Source of the DNA: Alphaproteobacteria bacterium
GTDB lineage: Bacteria; Pseudomonadota; Alphaproteobacteria; Rhodobacterales; Rhodobacteraceae
Length of the DNA stretch: 64,000 bases
NCBI GenBank assembly: GCA_030425925.1
Contig: JAUHZO010000022.1
Coordinates: 1 to 64,000 of the forward strand
Reading direction: 5' to 3'
Position numbers and translations under genes: made by a program. The notes below the pieces were generated by a model. The model did not search any database, was not told the origin of the DNA, and was given only the letters and a program-made list of their open reading frames with translations. Shown here piece by piece: positions 27,280 through 35,534 of this stretch (the stretch's first letter is position 1; each line of letters starts with the position of its first letter).

Positions 27280-27684
27280 ATGAAGAACGTTGTCCAAGTT
27301 GTTGAAGTCGAACCAACTCCGCAAGGGCAGTGGGTCACTTTTTGGCACATGGGGGAAAAAGTGCGCCTGAGTGGTGAGTTCCACACCTCTGGCTATGCGA
27401 CCGCTTTCGACCGTGGAGACATATTCGTCTGCCTTTCGTTCTCGGACGAGGCCATGTCAATCGTTGGACCTCATCCCGCAGACCTGCTGAAGTCAAGTGA
27501 GTTCAGTTCGTTGCCAATCGTCGCCGATCAAAACCTGTACCCCAGGCATGATCGCTACAAGCGGTTCGATTTGGATCGTACGTCAGCCGTCTTGTCCTGT
27601 GATTTGCGCAATACCATCGAAGGCCCCAACTTCGAGAACAAGACCCCCTCTCAGATTCTGGAGAGCCTGGCCAAGCTCCACTAA
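27280..27684 (+). CDS. Hypothetical protein, 134 residues
   Basis: I do not recognise this protein. It starts MKNVVQVVEVEPTPQG behind GGGAAAG, is soluble, and has a beta-rich first half (QWVTFWHMGEKVRLSGEF, GDIFVCLSFSD) and a polar second half (YPRHDRYKRFDLD, ending SQILESLAKLH). Base composition is clearly lower in G/C than the flanking dehydrogenase and leuA genes, and codon choice is more mixed, suggesting transfer. Fourteen bases separate its stop from the next gene, so the two probably form an operon. Confidence 0.7.
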   Translation: MKNVVQVVEVEPTPQGQWVTFWHMGEKVRLSGEFHTSGYATAFDRGDIFVCLSFSDEAMSIVGPHPADLLKSSEFSSLPIVADQNLYPRHDRYKRFDLDRTSAVLSCDLRNTIEGPNFENKTPSQILESLAKLH

Positions 27685-27698
27685 CTAGGGTTGGTATC

Positions 27699-28397
27699 GT
27701 GCCATTCGACCTGCCGGTGCCAATTCGGTTTCGTTCCTTTCCGGACCTGAAACCGATCAGACTAGACGCGCCGTTTTTGGACGAAACGCGCGTACCAGTA
27801 CCTTGTGACGACCCGAAAGGTTCCGTCGTCTCGATTTGCCTTGATACGGATATTCTTCAGGTCGGTGACGTCTTTCTGTTCCATCGGAGTTCGCCCCTCG
27901 GTCTGGGTATCGAAACTTATCAGAGGATTTGTTGCGGGCTGACGCCCCCAGCAGCGACCATCACCCATGTCGCCATCTACGCAGGCAAGGGTATGATCTG
28001 GGACCACAATCCTCGCGAGAACGTACGATACCGCACCGTGTCATCTGCATTGCAATTCGGAACGACCAACTCCGTGTCTCGTCCGAAACCAACAGACATT
28101 GACCCGAAACGTCTAAGTGAGCGCTGCGCCTACCTACAGCAGACCAAGAATTATGAATTGTTGTCAGTGGTAAACTGGCGGGCATTGCGGGCGCGGGCAA
28201 CCAGAAAGCCTTATCTGGCAGGAGACAACGCGCAGTTGTCGGAAGGGCTGGTATGTTCCACTTTTGTGGCACAAGCTCTCGACTACGCGTCGCTTAGCAA
28301 ATTCACCATCCCTGAACCGGTCATTCTGCCCGGTGATTTTGTCAGGCCGGATCGCTTTAGTCTGATCGACCTCGAGTGGTGTTGTACGCCCCTCTAG
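27699..28397 (+). CDS. Permuted NlpC/P60-like (YiiX-type) cysteine hydrolase
   Basis: A 232-residue protein starting at GTG behind AGGGTTGG. It has the order typical of permuted papain-fold enzymes: GDVFLFHRSS, then a histidine in THVAIYAGKGMIWD, then the cysteine in GLVCSTFVAQALDY. The histidine preceding the cysteine marks the circularly permuted NlpC/P60-like group (YiiX/YaeF-like), whose members cleave amide or ester bonds in cell-wall peptides, lipids or proteins. No signal peptide is visible, so it may act in the cytoplasm. Composition is AT-richer than the surroundings. With the small gene upstream it could be an enzyme/partner pair; toxin-immunity is one possibility without direct support. 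Confidence 0.7.
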   Translation: MPFDLPVPIRFRSFPDLKPIRLDAPFLDETRVPVPCDDPKGSVVSICLDTDILQVGDVFLFHRSSPLGLGIETYQRICCGLTPPAATITHVAIYAGKGMIWDHNPRENVRYRTVSSALQFGTTNSVSRPKPTDIDPKRLSERCAYLQQTKNYELLSVVNWRALRARATRKPYLAGDNAQLSEGLVCSTFVAQALDYASLSKFTIPEPVILPGDFVRPDRFSLIDLEWCCTPL

Positions 28398-28419
28398 GGA
28401 TTTCGGGGACCGCGGCATC

Positions 28420-28464
28420 CCTCGCAAGCACACTGGTCGAAGTCTCGAACGGTCGCTTGCGAGG
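28420..28464. repeat. 10-bp inverted repeat at the edge of the AT-richer islet
   Basis: CCTCGCAAGC (28420-28429) and GCTTGCGAGG (28455-28464) are exact reverse complements separated by 25 bases, between the convergent hydrolase and leuA genes. It could be a terminator stem or a remnant boundary; no T tract follows. Confidence 0.45.
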
Positions 28465-28493
28465 ATTAGGACGGTAATCGGCTAACGGCCGGA

Positions 28494-30122
28494 TCATGCG
28501 TCCTTGTAGCTGATTTCCCGCACATCGCTGCCGGTCTTGCCGCGGCGGACCAACAGGCGGTTCAGCGCGTGGATATAGGCGCGGACAGAGGCGACCACCG
28601 TGTCGGTGTCGGCCGACTGGCCGGTGGCGATGCGGCCGTCTTCCTCCAGCCGGACGGTCACCGTGGCCTGCGCGTCGGTGCCCGCGGTCACGGCGTGCAC
28701 CTGGTACAGCGACAGGTGCGCCTTGTTGGGGTAAAGCATCCGCACCGCCTTGAAGCTGGCGTCCACCGGCCCGTCGCCCTGGCAGGTGGCGGTGGCGTCG
28801 GTGCCGCCGACCTCCATCTCCAGCTCTGCCGTGGCGGGGCCGCCGGTGCCGCAGATCACCTTGAGGTTCACCAGCTGCAGGTGCTGCGCCTCTTCGTCGG
28901 CGGTGGTGTTGACCAGCGCCAGGATATCGTCGTCGAACACCTCTTTCTTGCGGTCGGCCAGATCCTTGAACCGGACAAAGATGTCCTTGAGCTGGTTGTC
29001 GCCGACCTCGACGCCCAGATCGCGCAGCTTGGCGCGCAGCGCGGCGCGGCCCGAATGCTTGCCAAGCGGCAGCGAGGTGCCCGACAGGCCCACATCCTCG
29101 GGGCGCATGATCTCGAAGGTCTCGGCGTTCTTGAGCATGCCGTCCTGATGGATGCCGGATTCATGGGCAAAGGCGTTCTTGCCCACGATGGCCTTGTTGA
29201 ACTGCACCGGAAAGCCCGACACCGTCGAGACGCGGCGCGAGATGTGCATGATCTTGCGGCTGTCCACACCGGTATGGAACGGCATCACGTCGCTGCGCAC
29301 CTTCAGCGCCATCACCACCTCTTCCAGCGCGGTGTTGCCGGCGCGTTCGCCCAGGCCGTTGATCGTGCATTCGATCTGTCGTGCACCGCCCGCCACCGCC
29401 GCCAGCGCATTGGCCGTCGCCATGCCCAGGTCGTTGTGGCAATGGGTCGAGAACACCACCGCGTCGGCCCCCGGCACGGTTTGGATCAGGCGCCGGATCA
29501 GATCGGCGGATTCGCGCGGTTCGGTATAGCCCACGGTATCGGGGATGTTGATCGTGCTCGCCCCGGCCTTGATGGCGATCTCCACCACGCGGCAGAGGTA
29601 ATCCCACTCGGTGCGCGTGGCGTCCATCGGCGACCATTGCACGTCGTCACACAGGTTGCGCGCATGGGTCACCGTCTGTTCGATCCGCTCGGCCATTTCG
29701 TCGCGGGTGAGGTTGGGAATGGCGCGGTGCAGCGGAGAGGTGCCGATAAAGGTGTGGATGCGCGCGCGACCGGCGTGTTTCACCGCCTCCCAGCAGCGGT
29801 CGATATCGGGCAGCTGGGCCCGGGCCAGGCCGCAGATCACCGCGTCTTTGGAGCGTTTGGCGATTTCCGAGACGGCGCGGAAATCCCCTTCGGAGGCGAT
29901 GGGAAAGCCCGCCTCGATGATGTCGACGCCCATGTCGTCCAGCAGCTCGGCGATCTCCAGCTTTTCGTCATGGGTCATCGTTGCGCCGGGCGATTGTTCG
30001 CCGTCGCGCAGGGTGGTGTCAAAGATCACCACGCGTTCGGTTGCGGGGGCCGTGTTGCTTTCGGCGGACACGGGATCGGTAGCGGAAGTGGTCATGTCGG
30101 GAACTCTCTTGTCTTCTGTCAT
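28494..30122 (-). CDS. leuA: 2-isopropylmalate synthase
   Basis: A 542-residue enzyme that condenses acetyl-CoA with 2-ketoisovalerate, the first committed step of leucine synthesis. The catalytic domain shows FDTTLRDGEQSPGATM, the metal-binding STHCHNDLGMATANAL, and NGLGERAGNTALEEV; the C-terminal regulatory domain (about 395-520), the usual leucine feedback site, is complete (YQVHAVTAGTDAQATVTVRL). The start is uncertain: 30122 has only GGA close upstream, while ATG at 30095 (residue 10) follows AGAGAG. Expression is probably controlled by the leader at 30175-30261. It faces the AT-richer islet convergently. Confidence 0.96.
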   Translation of the reverse strand: MTEDKRVPDMTTSATDPVSAESNTAPATERVVIFDTTLRDGEQSPGATMTHDEKLEIAELLDDMGVDIIEAGFPIASEGDFRAVSEIAKRSKDAVICGLARAQLPDIDRCWEAVKHAGRARIHTFIGTSPLHRAIPNLTRDEMAERIEQTVTHARNLCDDVQWSPMDATRTEWDYLCRVVEIAIKAGASTINIPDTVGYTEPRESADLIRRLIQTVPGADAVVFSTHCHNDLGMATANALAAVAGGARQIECTINGLGERAGNTALEEVVMALKVRSDVMPFHTGVDSRKIMHISRRVSTVSGFPVQFNKAIVGKNAFAHESGIHQDGMLKNAETFEIMRPEDVGLSGTSLPLGKHSGRAALRAKLRDLGVEVGDNQLKDIFVRFKDLADRKKEVFDDDILALVNTTADEEAQHLQLVNLKVICGTGGPATAELEMEVGGTDATATCQGDGPVDASFKAVRMLYPNKAHLSLYQVHAVTAGTDAQATVTVRLEEDGRIATGQSADTDTVVASVRAYIHALNRLLVRRGKTGSDVREISYKDA

Positions 30123-30145
30123 GGCATCCGGCGCGATGCACTCCC

Positions 30146-30180
30146 CTCTGAGCGGACGCGCCGGGCCGGCACGCTCAGAG
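30146..30180 (-). promoter_or_regulatory. Attenuator-like hairpin in the leuA leader
   Basis: On the minus strand CTCTGAGCG (30180-30172) pairs perfectly with CGCTCAGAG (30154-30146). The left arm contains the leader peptide stop codon; the right arm runs into GAGGGGAG (30148-30141), a Shine-Dalgarno-like sequence 18 bases before leuA. A smaller hairpin (GCATC/GATGC, 30139-30124) follows. There is no U tract, so control may be by ribosome-site masking or an atypical terminator. A ribosome stalled on leucine codons would sit next to this stem. Confidence 0.6.
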
Positions 30181-30261
30181 GCGAGTTAGAAGAAGACGCA
30201 GGCCCAGCGCAAGCGGCGCAGCGTGCTGCGCGGATGCGGGGATATGGCCAAGGATCGTCAT
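30175..30261 (-). CDS. Leucine-rich leader peptide upstream of leuA
   Basis: A 28-codon frame starts ATG at 30261 and ends TGA at 30175, 52 bases before leuA. Eight of 28 residues are leucine, concentrated at the end: LALGLRLLLTRL, with the run CTT-CTT-CTA including CTA, a codon otherwise rare in this GC-rich sequence. The stop codon falls in the left arm of a hairpin that touches the leuA ribosome binding site. This is the classical layout of a leader peptide for leucine-dependent attenuation. The peptide itself need have no function. A weak AGGG lies 9 bases before the start. Confidence 0.7.
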   Translation of the reverse strand: MTILGHIPASAQHAAPLALGLRLLLTRL

Positions 30262-30399
30262 GCCCGACACCCTACACCGAATCGCGGCAAAGAAAACCCG
30301 CGAAATCCCGCGGATTTGCGCCTGTGTTTCTGGCGCGGGCTTTGCCACGGCGCGGGCTTGCGCCATACTCGGGGCAGGGCAAGACAGGCAGGCAGTTCC

Positions 30400-33327
30400 A
30401 TGTTCCGTTCCGTTCTGGGCGCTCTGGCGCTTTGTATCCTTCCCGCCCTGGCCTGGGCCGAGCGGGACAGCGTGCGCAGCTACATGTTCGGCAATTCGCT
30501 GATCCACCATCTGGGCGAGCAGGATCACACCAACGTGCCGCATTGGCTGGCCGAACTGGCCCGCGCCGACGGGCGGCGTCTGGCGCTGGACGGCGAATGG
30601 GGATTCCTGCGCACCTTTGCCGATGGCCTGCCGCCCTCGGCGAACTGGTCGTTTCCGGGCGTCGACGGGGCCTGGTCCCCCGACCGGGCGGCCTTTGGTG
30701 CGGCGGGGTTCGATTCCGTGGTCGTCACACCGGCGAATTTCATCCAGTATCAGGAACCCGACATCCCCTATGACGGCGACAATCCTACCGGCGAAAGCCC
30801 GCTGGGGGCCGCGCTGCGGCTGTTCGACTGGGTGTCGGAACACTCGCCTGAAAGCCGCCTGTTCGTGTACGAAGGCTGGGCGGACATGGCCGGGCTTGTG
30901 GACAGCTTTCCGCCCTCGGCCGCCGGGCTGCAGCGCTATCACGCCGCCAATGCCGGGGCCTATCATCAATGGTACGAAGGCCTGATCGCCGATCTGGCGC
31001 GCACACGGCCCGAGCTTTCGGTGCAACTGATCCCGGTGGCCCGGATTCTGGCCGGGCTTCTGGGCGAAGGCGGCCCCTTGCAGGATCTGACCGCCGAGGC
31101 GCTCTATACCGACGCCTCGCCGCACGGCACGCCCACACTGTATTTTCTGGCCAGCCTCGTCACCTATGCCGCGCTGTTCGAAGCCCCGCCGCCCCCCGCC
31201 TATCGTCCGCCCGCCACGCTGCACCCCGATGTCGTGGCGCTTTATCCCGAGCTGGCCGAGGCGGTGTGGAACGCCATGCCGGAAACCCCCGACGAGGCCC
31301 GGCAGCGCCGCACGGCCCGGCAAGAGGCCGCTTCGGCCCCGCTGCCGGAACGCCAGGCGATCGCGCTGCCGCCCGCCGGTGTGCGGCCGCAGGGGGTGCC
31401 CGCGCTGGGGATGGGGCTGAACGGCATTGCCGACTGGTCGACACAGCATCCCTTTGTCGACCTGATGAAGACCGCGCGCGACTGGGTGGGCCATCTGCCC
31501 GGCCAGTGGGGCGGGGTCGACAGTGACGCGCTGCGCGCGGGCGGGCATCTGGATGCGCAGGGCTGGCCGGTGTCGATCCCCGACGGGGTGGAGCGGCTGG
31601 AATCGGTCCTGCTGACCGACCAGCCCGACGCGGCCACGGGCCTGCGCGGCGACTACGTCGTTCTCTATGACGGCAGTGGCAAGATCGAGATCACCGGCCG
31701 CGCCCGGCGGGTGCGGCAGGACCCCGGGCGGATCACTTTTTCCTATGCCCCGGGCGAAGGCGTGGTGGGGCTGTCGCTGTCGGACATCCCTGCCAGGGAT
31801 CCCGTCCGCAACATCCGCGTGATCCGCGAGGACCAGCTGGCGCTGTACGAGGCCGGGGTGCTGTTCAATCCCGACTGGATCGCGCGGGTGCGCGATCTGC
31901 GCTCGGTCCGGTTCATGGACTGGATGATGACCAACGGCTCGCCCGTTGCGGGCTGGGAAGACCGGCCGCTGCCGGACGACGCCACCTGGACCCGCCGCGG
32001 CGTGCCGCTGGAGGTGATGATTGCGCTTGCCAACCAGATCGGGGCCGACCCGTGGTTCAACATGCCGCATCTGGCCGACGACACCTATGTCCGCCGCTTT
32101 GCCGAGGCGGTGCGCGACGGGCTCGACCCGCGGCTGAAGGTCTATGTGGAGTATTCCAACGAGGTCTGGAACTTCGTCTTCCCGCAAGCGGCCTGGGCCG
32201 CCGAACAGGCGACGGGTCTGTGGGGCGAGTCCGAGACCGGGTGGATGCAGTTCTACGGTCTGCGCAGCGCACAGGTGATGGACATCTGGACGGAAACCTT
32301 CGGCCAGGCCGCGCCCGACAGGCTGATCCGCGTCATGGCCACGCATACCGGCTGGCCGGGGCTGGAACGCGAGGTGCTGGACGGGCCGCTGGCCTTCCTG
32401 TCGCTGGGCCGCGCGCCTGCGGGCAGTTTCGACGCCTATGCAGTGACCGGTTATTTCGGGTACGAGATGGGCAGCGCCGAGATGGCGCCGCTGCTGCGCG
32501 ACTGGCTGGACCGGTCCGAACAGGCGGCGCTGGTCGCGGGCGAGGCGCAGGGCCTGCGGCGGGTGGCACTGCGCGAATTCGTCCGTGCCCGGCGCTTTGA
32601 TGCGGCCATCGCACCGATGGCGCTGGCGCTCGAAGACGGCTCGTTGACGGAGTTGATCACGGAGGTACTGCCCTATCACGCGGGCGCCGCACGTCGCGCG
32701 GGTCTGCGGCTGGTGATGTACGAAGGCGGCACCCATGTGGCGGGCCATGGCGCGCAGGTCAACGACGACCGGCTGACCGAGTTCTTTACCGCCTTCAACT
32801 ACACGCCCGAGATGGCGCGGCTTTACGAGATCCTGCTGGCCGGGTGGACCGAGGCGGGCGGCACGCTGTTCAACGCCTTTGTCGATGTCGCCCCGGCGAC
32901 GCAATGGGGATCCTGGGGGGCGCTGCGCCATCTCGACGACGCCAATCCGCGTTGGGACATGCTGATGGCCTTCAACGCCTCGGGCCCCGCCGACTGGGAG
33001 CGTCGCGATCCCGCGGCCTTTGCCGATGGTGTGCTGCGCCGTGGCGGCGCGGGCGGCGAACGGTTGCAGGGCAGCGACGAAGAGGACGTGCTGCTGGGCG
33101 GGCCGGGCAATGACACGCTGGTTGCGGGCCGGGGCGACGATCACCTGCATGGCGGTCCGGGCCGGGATCTGGCGGTACTGCCGGACGTGCAGGCGACCTA
33201 CGACCTGACGCGCGATCAGGGCCGGCTGATCGCTGACGGGCCGTCGGGGCGTGTGGTGATGACGTCGGTCGAGCGGCTGGCCTTTGGCGGCGAGGCCGCT
33301 CAGGAGGTCCCGGCCGACCGGTTCTGA
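30400..33327 (+). CDS. Exported SGNH / glycoside-hydrolase-like / RTX fusion protein
   Basis: A 975-residue protein with a clear signal peptide (MFRSVLGALALCILPALAWA). Residues 21-260 resemble an SGNH hydrolase: block I as MFGNSLIHH (Ser33) and a late Asp238/His242 pair in TDASPHGT. Residues 420-880 look like a clan GH-A-type barrel: the Asn-Glu acid/base signature YSNEVWN (Glu588) and a nucleophile candidate in MYEGGTH (Glu775), with TNGSPVAGWEDRP and MPHLADDTYVRRFAE between. Residues 885-955 hold a few RTX repeats (LLGGPGNDTLVAGRGDDHLHGG). It probably cleaves or deacylates an extracellular polysaccharide; the substrate is unknown. ATG at 30400 is chosen by the signal peptide. The last 28 bases overlap the convergent glycosyltransferase gene. 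Confidence 0.8.
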   Translation: MFRSVLGALALCILPALAWAERDSVRSYMFGNSLIHHLGEQDHTNVPHWLAELARADGRRLALDGEWGFLRTFADGLPPSANWSFPGVDGAWSPDRAAFGAAGFDSVVVTPANFIQYQEPDIPYDGDNPTGESPLGAALRLFDWVSEHSPESRLFVYEGWADMAGLVDSFPPSAAGLQRYHAANAGAYHQWYEGLIADLARTRPELSVQLIPVARILAGLLGEGGPLQDLTAEALYTDASPHGTPTLYFLASLVTYAALFEAPPPPAYRPPATLHPDVVALYPELAEAVWNAMPETPDEARQRRTARQEAASAPLPERQAIALPPAGVRPQGVPALGMGLNGIADWSTQHPFVDLMKTARDWVGHLPGQWGGVDSDALRAGGHLDAQGWPVSIPDGVERLESVLLTDQPDAATGLRGDYVVLYDGSGKIEITGRARRVRQDPGRITFSYAPGEGVVGLSLSDIPARDPVRNIRVIREDQLALYEAGVLFNPDWIARVRDLRSVRFMDWMMTNGSPVAGWEDRPLPDDATWTRRGVPLEVMIALANQIGADPWFNMPHLADDTYVRRFAEAVRDGLDPRLKVYVEYSNEVWNFVFPQAAWAAEQATGLWGESETGWMQFYGLRSAQVMDIWTETFGQAAPDRLIRVMATHTGWPGLEREVLDGPLAFLSLGRAPAGSFDAYAVTGYFGYEMGSAEMAPLLRDWLDRSEQAALVAGEAQGLRRVALREFVRARRFDAAIAPMALALEDGSLTELITEVLPYHAGAARRAGLRLVMYEGGTHVAGHGAQVNDDRLTEFFTAFNYTPEMARLYEILLAGWTEAGGTLFNAFVDVAPATQWGSWGALRHLDDANPRWDMLMAFNASGPADWERRDPAAFADGVLRRGGAGGERLQGSDEEDVLLGGPGNDTLVAGRGDDHLHGGPGRDLAVLPDVQATYDLTRDQGRLIADGPSGRVVMTSVERLAFGGEAAQEVPADRF

Positions 33328-34526
33328 GCCAGCCGGATTTCCTCGACCAGCGTTTCGGCCCCCAGTTCGGCGCGGTAATGCGCCTCGACATGGGCGCGGC
33401 CCGCCGCGCTCAGCCGCAGCAGGGCATCGCGGTCGCCCGCGAGGTCGCGGATCGCGCGGGCCAGGATCGACGGGGCCTGCGGCGGCACCAGACGGCCCTG
33501 CACATTGTCCTCGATCAGTTCCGGCACGCCGCCCGCCTCGGTGGCGATGACGGGCACACCGCAGGCCATTGCCTCCATATAGGCCACGCCCAGCGGTTCG
33601 TGCCAGCTGGCCAGCACAAAGATGTGGGACTCGATCAGTTTCTGCCGCACCGCATCGGCGTCGATGGCCCCCAGCAGCTTGACATGGTCCTGCAGGTACA
33701 GCTTTTTCAGATGCGCCTCGAGTTCCTTGCGAAAGCCGCTGCCGCCGGCATCGTCCTCGCCTGCAATCTCGAGCCGGACGTCCACGCCCTGGTCCAGCAA
33801 CTGGCGGGTTGCGGTCATCAGGTCCTGGTGGCCCTTGACCACGTTCAGCCGCCCGCAGGAAAACAGCCGCACCGGGCGTCCCGGTTCGGGGCCTTCATAC
33901 GGGGTGTCGCGGCGCAGGCGGTGGGTGTCCACCCCCATGGGCCGGATCACGCAGCGCGGCGGCAGGGCACCGTCCAGCGTCTCGTGGACCTCGTCCATCA
34001 GCTTGCGGGTGATGATGGTGGCGAATTCCGCCCCCGACCATTTGAAGCGCTGCCCCGCGCCGTAATCCGAAAGCGGACCATGCAGGGTCAGCGAATAGGG
34101 CGCGCCGCCCATCCGGCGGGCCAGCGCGGCGGTCAGCGCGGCGCGGCCGCAGGAATGCACGTGCACATGTTCGATCCCGTCGGCATCGCAGGCATTGCGC
34201 AGCGCGCGCGCGGCAGACAGCGTCAGCGCGGCATCGGTGGCAAAGCGCGGACCTTCCTGCAGCATCCACATCGGCAGACCCTCGGGCGTCAGCCGCGCCA
34301 CCGACAGAGCCGCCTGCCACGGATCGAGCTTGCCCAGATAGGTTGTGCGCTGCATCGCCGCGTCCGACCAGCTGTGCGCCACCAGCCCCGGAGGAGGCTT
34401 TCGGGTGGAAAAGATGCGCACATCATGACCCATCTCTTCGAGCGCAATAATCTCGCGCCAGAAGAATATATGCGTTTGCCCCGGGAACTGGGGCACCAGA
34501 TATCCCAATCGTATAGGATGCGTCAC
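33300..34526 (-). CDS. Glycosyltransferase family 4
   Basis: A 408-residue GT-B-fold glycosyltransferase. The N-terminal domain starts PIRLGYLVPQFPGQTHIFFWREI; the C-terminal donor domain has RLFSCGRLNVVKGHQDLM and the E-x7-E type motif EPLGVAYMEAMACGVPVIATEAGGVPE. A GTG start at 34526 is inferred: GGGCGGG lies upstream and the family N-terminus begins within five residues. It is the first gene of the polysaccharide locus, divergent from the GT2 gene at 34701 and overlapping the hydrolase gene tail-to-tail. Sugar specificity is unknown. It probably acts at the cytoplasmic face of the inner membrane. Confidence 0.88.
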   Translation of the reverse strand: MTHPIRLGYLVPQFPGQTHIFFWREIIALEEMGHDVRIFSTRKPPPGLVAHSWSDAAMQRTTYLGKLDPWQAALSVARLTPEGLPMWMLQEGPRFATDAALTLSAARALRNACDADGIEHVHVHSCGRAALTAALARRMGGAPYSLTLHGPLSDYGAGQRFKWSGAEFATIITRKLMDEVHETLDGALPPRCVIRPMGVDTHRLRRDTPYEGPEPGRPVRLFSCGRLNVVKGHQDLMTATRQLLDQGVDVRLEIAGEDDAGGSGFRKELEAHLKKLYLQDHVKLLGAIDADAVRQKLIESHIFVLASWHEPLGVAYMEAMACGVPVIATEAGGVPELIEDNVQGRLVPPQAPSILARAIRDLAGDRDALLRLSAAGRAHVEAHYRAELGAETLVEEIRLAQNRSAGTS

Positions 34527-34700
34527 GCGACCCGCCCAGGTAATTCCGCAACAGCTGACAGAAGTGACTTCACAATCCTTTCTAGGCGATTCCACGCTCT
34601 GGCCACAGTCCGCGGACAATGCGGGCACAACTTGGCGATGGATTTTTCGAAGGTGTGGCCTCATGGGTACGGCGTTTGCGATTGACGAAGGAGAATACCG

Positions 34701-35534
34701 GTGCCGTTTTGTGTGATCCTGCCGGCCAGCAACGAGGAAGACCTGATCGGTGGCTGCCTTGACGCGGTGCTGGGTTCTGACTGGACGCGGGACGAACCGG
34801 TCCATGTGATCGTCGTTGCCAATGGCTGCCGCGACGCCACCGCGCAGACCGCCCGCGCGCGGCACGAAGCCTTTGCCGCACGGAACTGGCAGCTGACGGT
34901 GCTGGAACTGGCGCAGGGCGGCAAGCTGGGCGCGCTCAACGCCGGGGATGCGCTGGTGCCGCGGGACAGCAGCCGCCTGTATCTGGACGCCGATGTCACC
35001 ATGTCGCCCGCGCTGCTGATGCAGATTGCCGGGGCGCTGGACGGCGCTGCGCCGCGCTATGCCTCGGGCCGGGTCGAGATCGCGGCAGAAGGATGGGTCA
35101 GCCGCGCCTACGCCCGGATCTGGCGGCAGGTGCCCTTCATGCGGCACGGCGTGCCGGGCTGCGGGGTCTTTGCCGTCAATGCCGCGGGCCGTGCCCGCTG
35201 GGATGCCTTTCCCGACATCATCTCGGACGACACCTATGTCCGGCTCAGCTTTGCCCCGCAGGAGCGTGTGGGCGTGCCGGCCGCCTATCGCTGGCCCATC
35301 GCCGAAGGGTTCGGCCGCCTTGTGCGGGTGCGGCGGCGGCAGGATGCCGGCGTGGCCGAGATCGCCGCGCGCTTTCCCGATCTTCTGGACAATGATGACA
35401 AGCCTGCCTTTGCCCCGGGCGAACGGCTGGGCATGGCGCTGCGCGACCCGATCGGCTTCGCCGTCTATTCCGGTGTGGCGCTTGTGGTGAAGCTGACGCG
35501 CCACCGGGCCACCGGCTGGAGCCGCGGGCGATGA
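34701..35534 (+). CDS. Glycosyltransferase family 2
   Basis: A 277-residue GT-A enzyme starting at GTG behind AAGGAG. It has an N-terminal nucleotide-binding segment (VILPASNEEDLIGGCLDAV), the metal-binding YLDADVT (DxD type) and a GCGVFAVNAAG acceptor-side motif with SDDTYVRL. A weakly hydrophobic C-terminus may associate with the membrane. The stop overlaps the start of the flippase gene (ATGA), indicating translational coupling. Sugar and linkage are unknown. Confidence 0.87.
   Translation: MPFCVILPASNEEDLIGGCLDAVLGSDWTRDEPVHVIVVANGCRDATAQTARARHEAFAARNWQLTVLELAQGGKLGALNAGDALVPRDSSRLYLDADVTMSPALLMQIAGALDGAAPRYASGRVEIAAEGWVSRAYARIWRQVPFMRHGVPGCGVFAVNAAGRARWDAFPDIISDDTYVRLSFAPQERVGVPAAYRWPIAEGFGRLVRVRRRQDAGVAEIAARFPDLLDNDDKPAFAPGERLGMALRDPIGFAVYSGVALVVKLTRHRATGWSRGR

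Noticed and set aside
26992-27384. Minus-strand frame of 130 codons over the gap before the orphan gene
   Set aside because: It overlaps the dehydrogenase 3' end and the orphan gene, has no ribosome binding site and no recognisable features.
34527-35504. In-frame upstream extension of the GT4 gene at 33300-34526
   Set aside because: The extension runs antisense through the well-supported GT2 gene; a GTG start at 34526 with a good ribosome binding site fits the family N-terminus.
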